Shown here piece after piece: positions 32,465 through 32,500 of a stretch of DNA of 32,500 bases. Made by a program: the position numbers and the translations under genes. The notes under the pieces were generated by a model. That model was given only the letters and a program-made list of their open reading frames with translations. It did no database searches and was not told the origin of the DNA. Every line of letters starts with the position of its first letter. The first letter of the stretch is position 1. The DNA is from Symbiodinium natans. Taxonomy: Eukaryota > Sar > Dinophyceae > Suessiales > Symbiodiniaceae. The DNA is taken from the NCBI GenBank assembly GCA_905221605.1, contig CAJNDS010000141.1, positions 82,501 to 115,000 on the forward strand. The letters are read 5' to 3'.

Positions 32465-32500
32465 GTTTAGGGTTTGGGGGTTGGGGTTTAGGGTTTAGGG

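Larger units (their letters stand above)
391..32500. repeat. Interspersed telomere-type heptamer TTTAGGG/CCCTAAA
   Basis: Blocks of TTTAGGG and of CCCTAAA alternate through almost the whole window, from one or two units to more than thirty. Variant units (TTCAGGG, TTTCGGG, TTTTAGGG, CCCTGAA, CCCTAGAAA) occur in local runs. Around most open islands the order is CCCTAAA on the left and TTTAGGG on the right. These are internal arrays, because unique sequence and inverted orientation occur throughout. The unit is that of plant, dinoflagellate and chromerid telomeres. Confidence 0.95.

Noticed and set aside
1-32500. tRNA, rRNA or snRNA genes
   Set aside because: No cloverleaf, A/B box pair or conserved rRNA stretch was recognised by eye; a covariance-model search would be needed to exclude them.
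1-32500. Land plant origin, from the Arabidopsis-type heptamer
   Set aside because: Not excluded, but the density of internal arrays, tiny GC-rich exons and the GC-AG intron with repeat-bracketed edges fit an alveolate better.

Overview
The window looks like a nuclear genomic segment of a protist with very large, repeat-laden introns. The dominant sequence is the heptamer TTTAGGG/CCCTAAA, the Arabidopsis-type telomere unit, which is also the telomere unit of dinoflagellates and chromerids. It is not one terminal array. Dozens of short arrays in both orientations run from about position 391 to the end, broken by GC-rich islands of 30-110 nt. No bacterial gene organisation, rRNA or tRNA was recognised. 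A dinoflagellate or related alveolate is my best guess, from the telomere unit, a GC-AG intron inside a LINE endonuclease relic, a cytosine methyltransferase fragment, microsatellites and G/C runs. The genus cannot be told from the sequence.

The main result is a repeated architecture: ...CCCTAAA array - 15-60 nt - (C/T)AG | short open island | GT - TTTAGGG array... . I read the islands as exons on the + strand. They have acceptor- and donor-like edges, an open frame, higher GC than their surroundings, and translations rich in A, E, L, R, K and Q that resemble coiled coils. Every intron so defined starts with G-rich telomeric repeats and ends with C-rich ones, so the two ends of the transcript could pair. 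Often the heptamer itself supplies the 5' splice site (GTTTAG). Runs of neighbouring exons keep splice phase: 950-1020 to 6635-6708 (five exons), 8304-8344 to 11725-11788 (four), 15860-15910 to 17871-17961 (four), 30917-30986 to 31159-31229, and 31574-31656 to 32419-32464. Other neighbours do not match in phase, so the full model is incomplete; there may be more than one gene or a decayed one. The protein family was not recognised.

Layout: 1-378 is a cluster of a 10-bp GC palindrome. 391-4690 holds the first exons and a degraded LINE endonuclease. 4690-6600 is a mostly telomere-free island with a 56-nt C run, palindromes, an 18-bp repeat in both orientations and G runs. 6600-13660 holds the best exon series plus fold-back elements. 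13660-15400 is dominated by microsatellites around one exon. 15400-21750 has more exons, two C-run/A-run junctions and an ATT repeat. 21750-25240 is mostly arrays, including the longest pure TTTAGGG tract. 25240-25800 is an island with a 261-bp fold-back element. 25800-32500 has further exons, a cytosine-5 methyltransferase C-terminal relic (26230-26475), another fold-back element and simple repeats. All exon edges are read by eye without transcript data.
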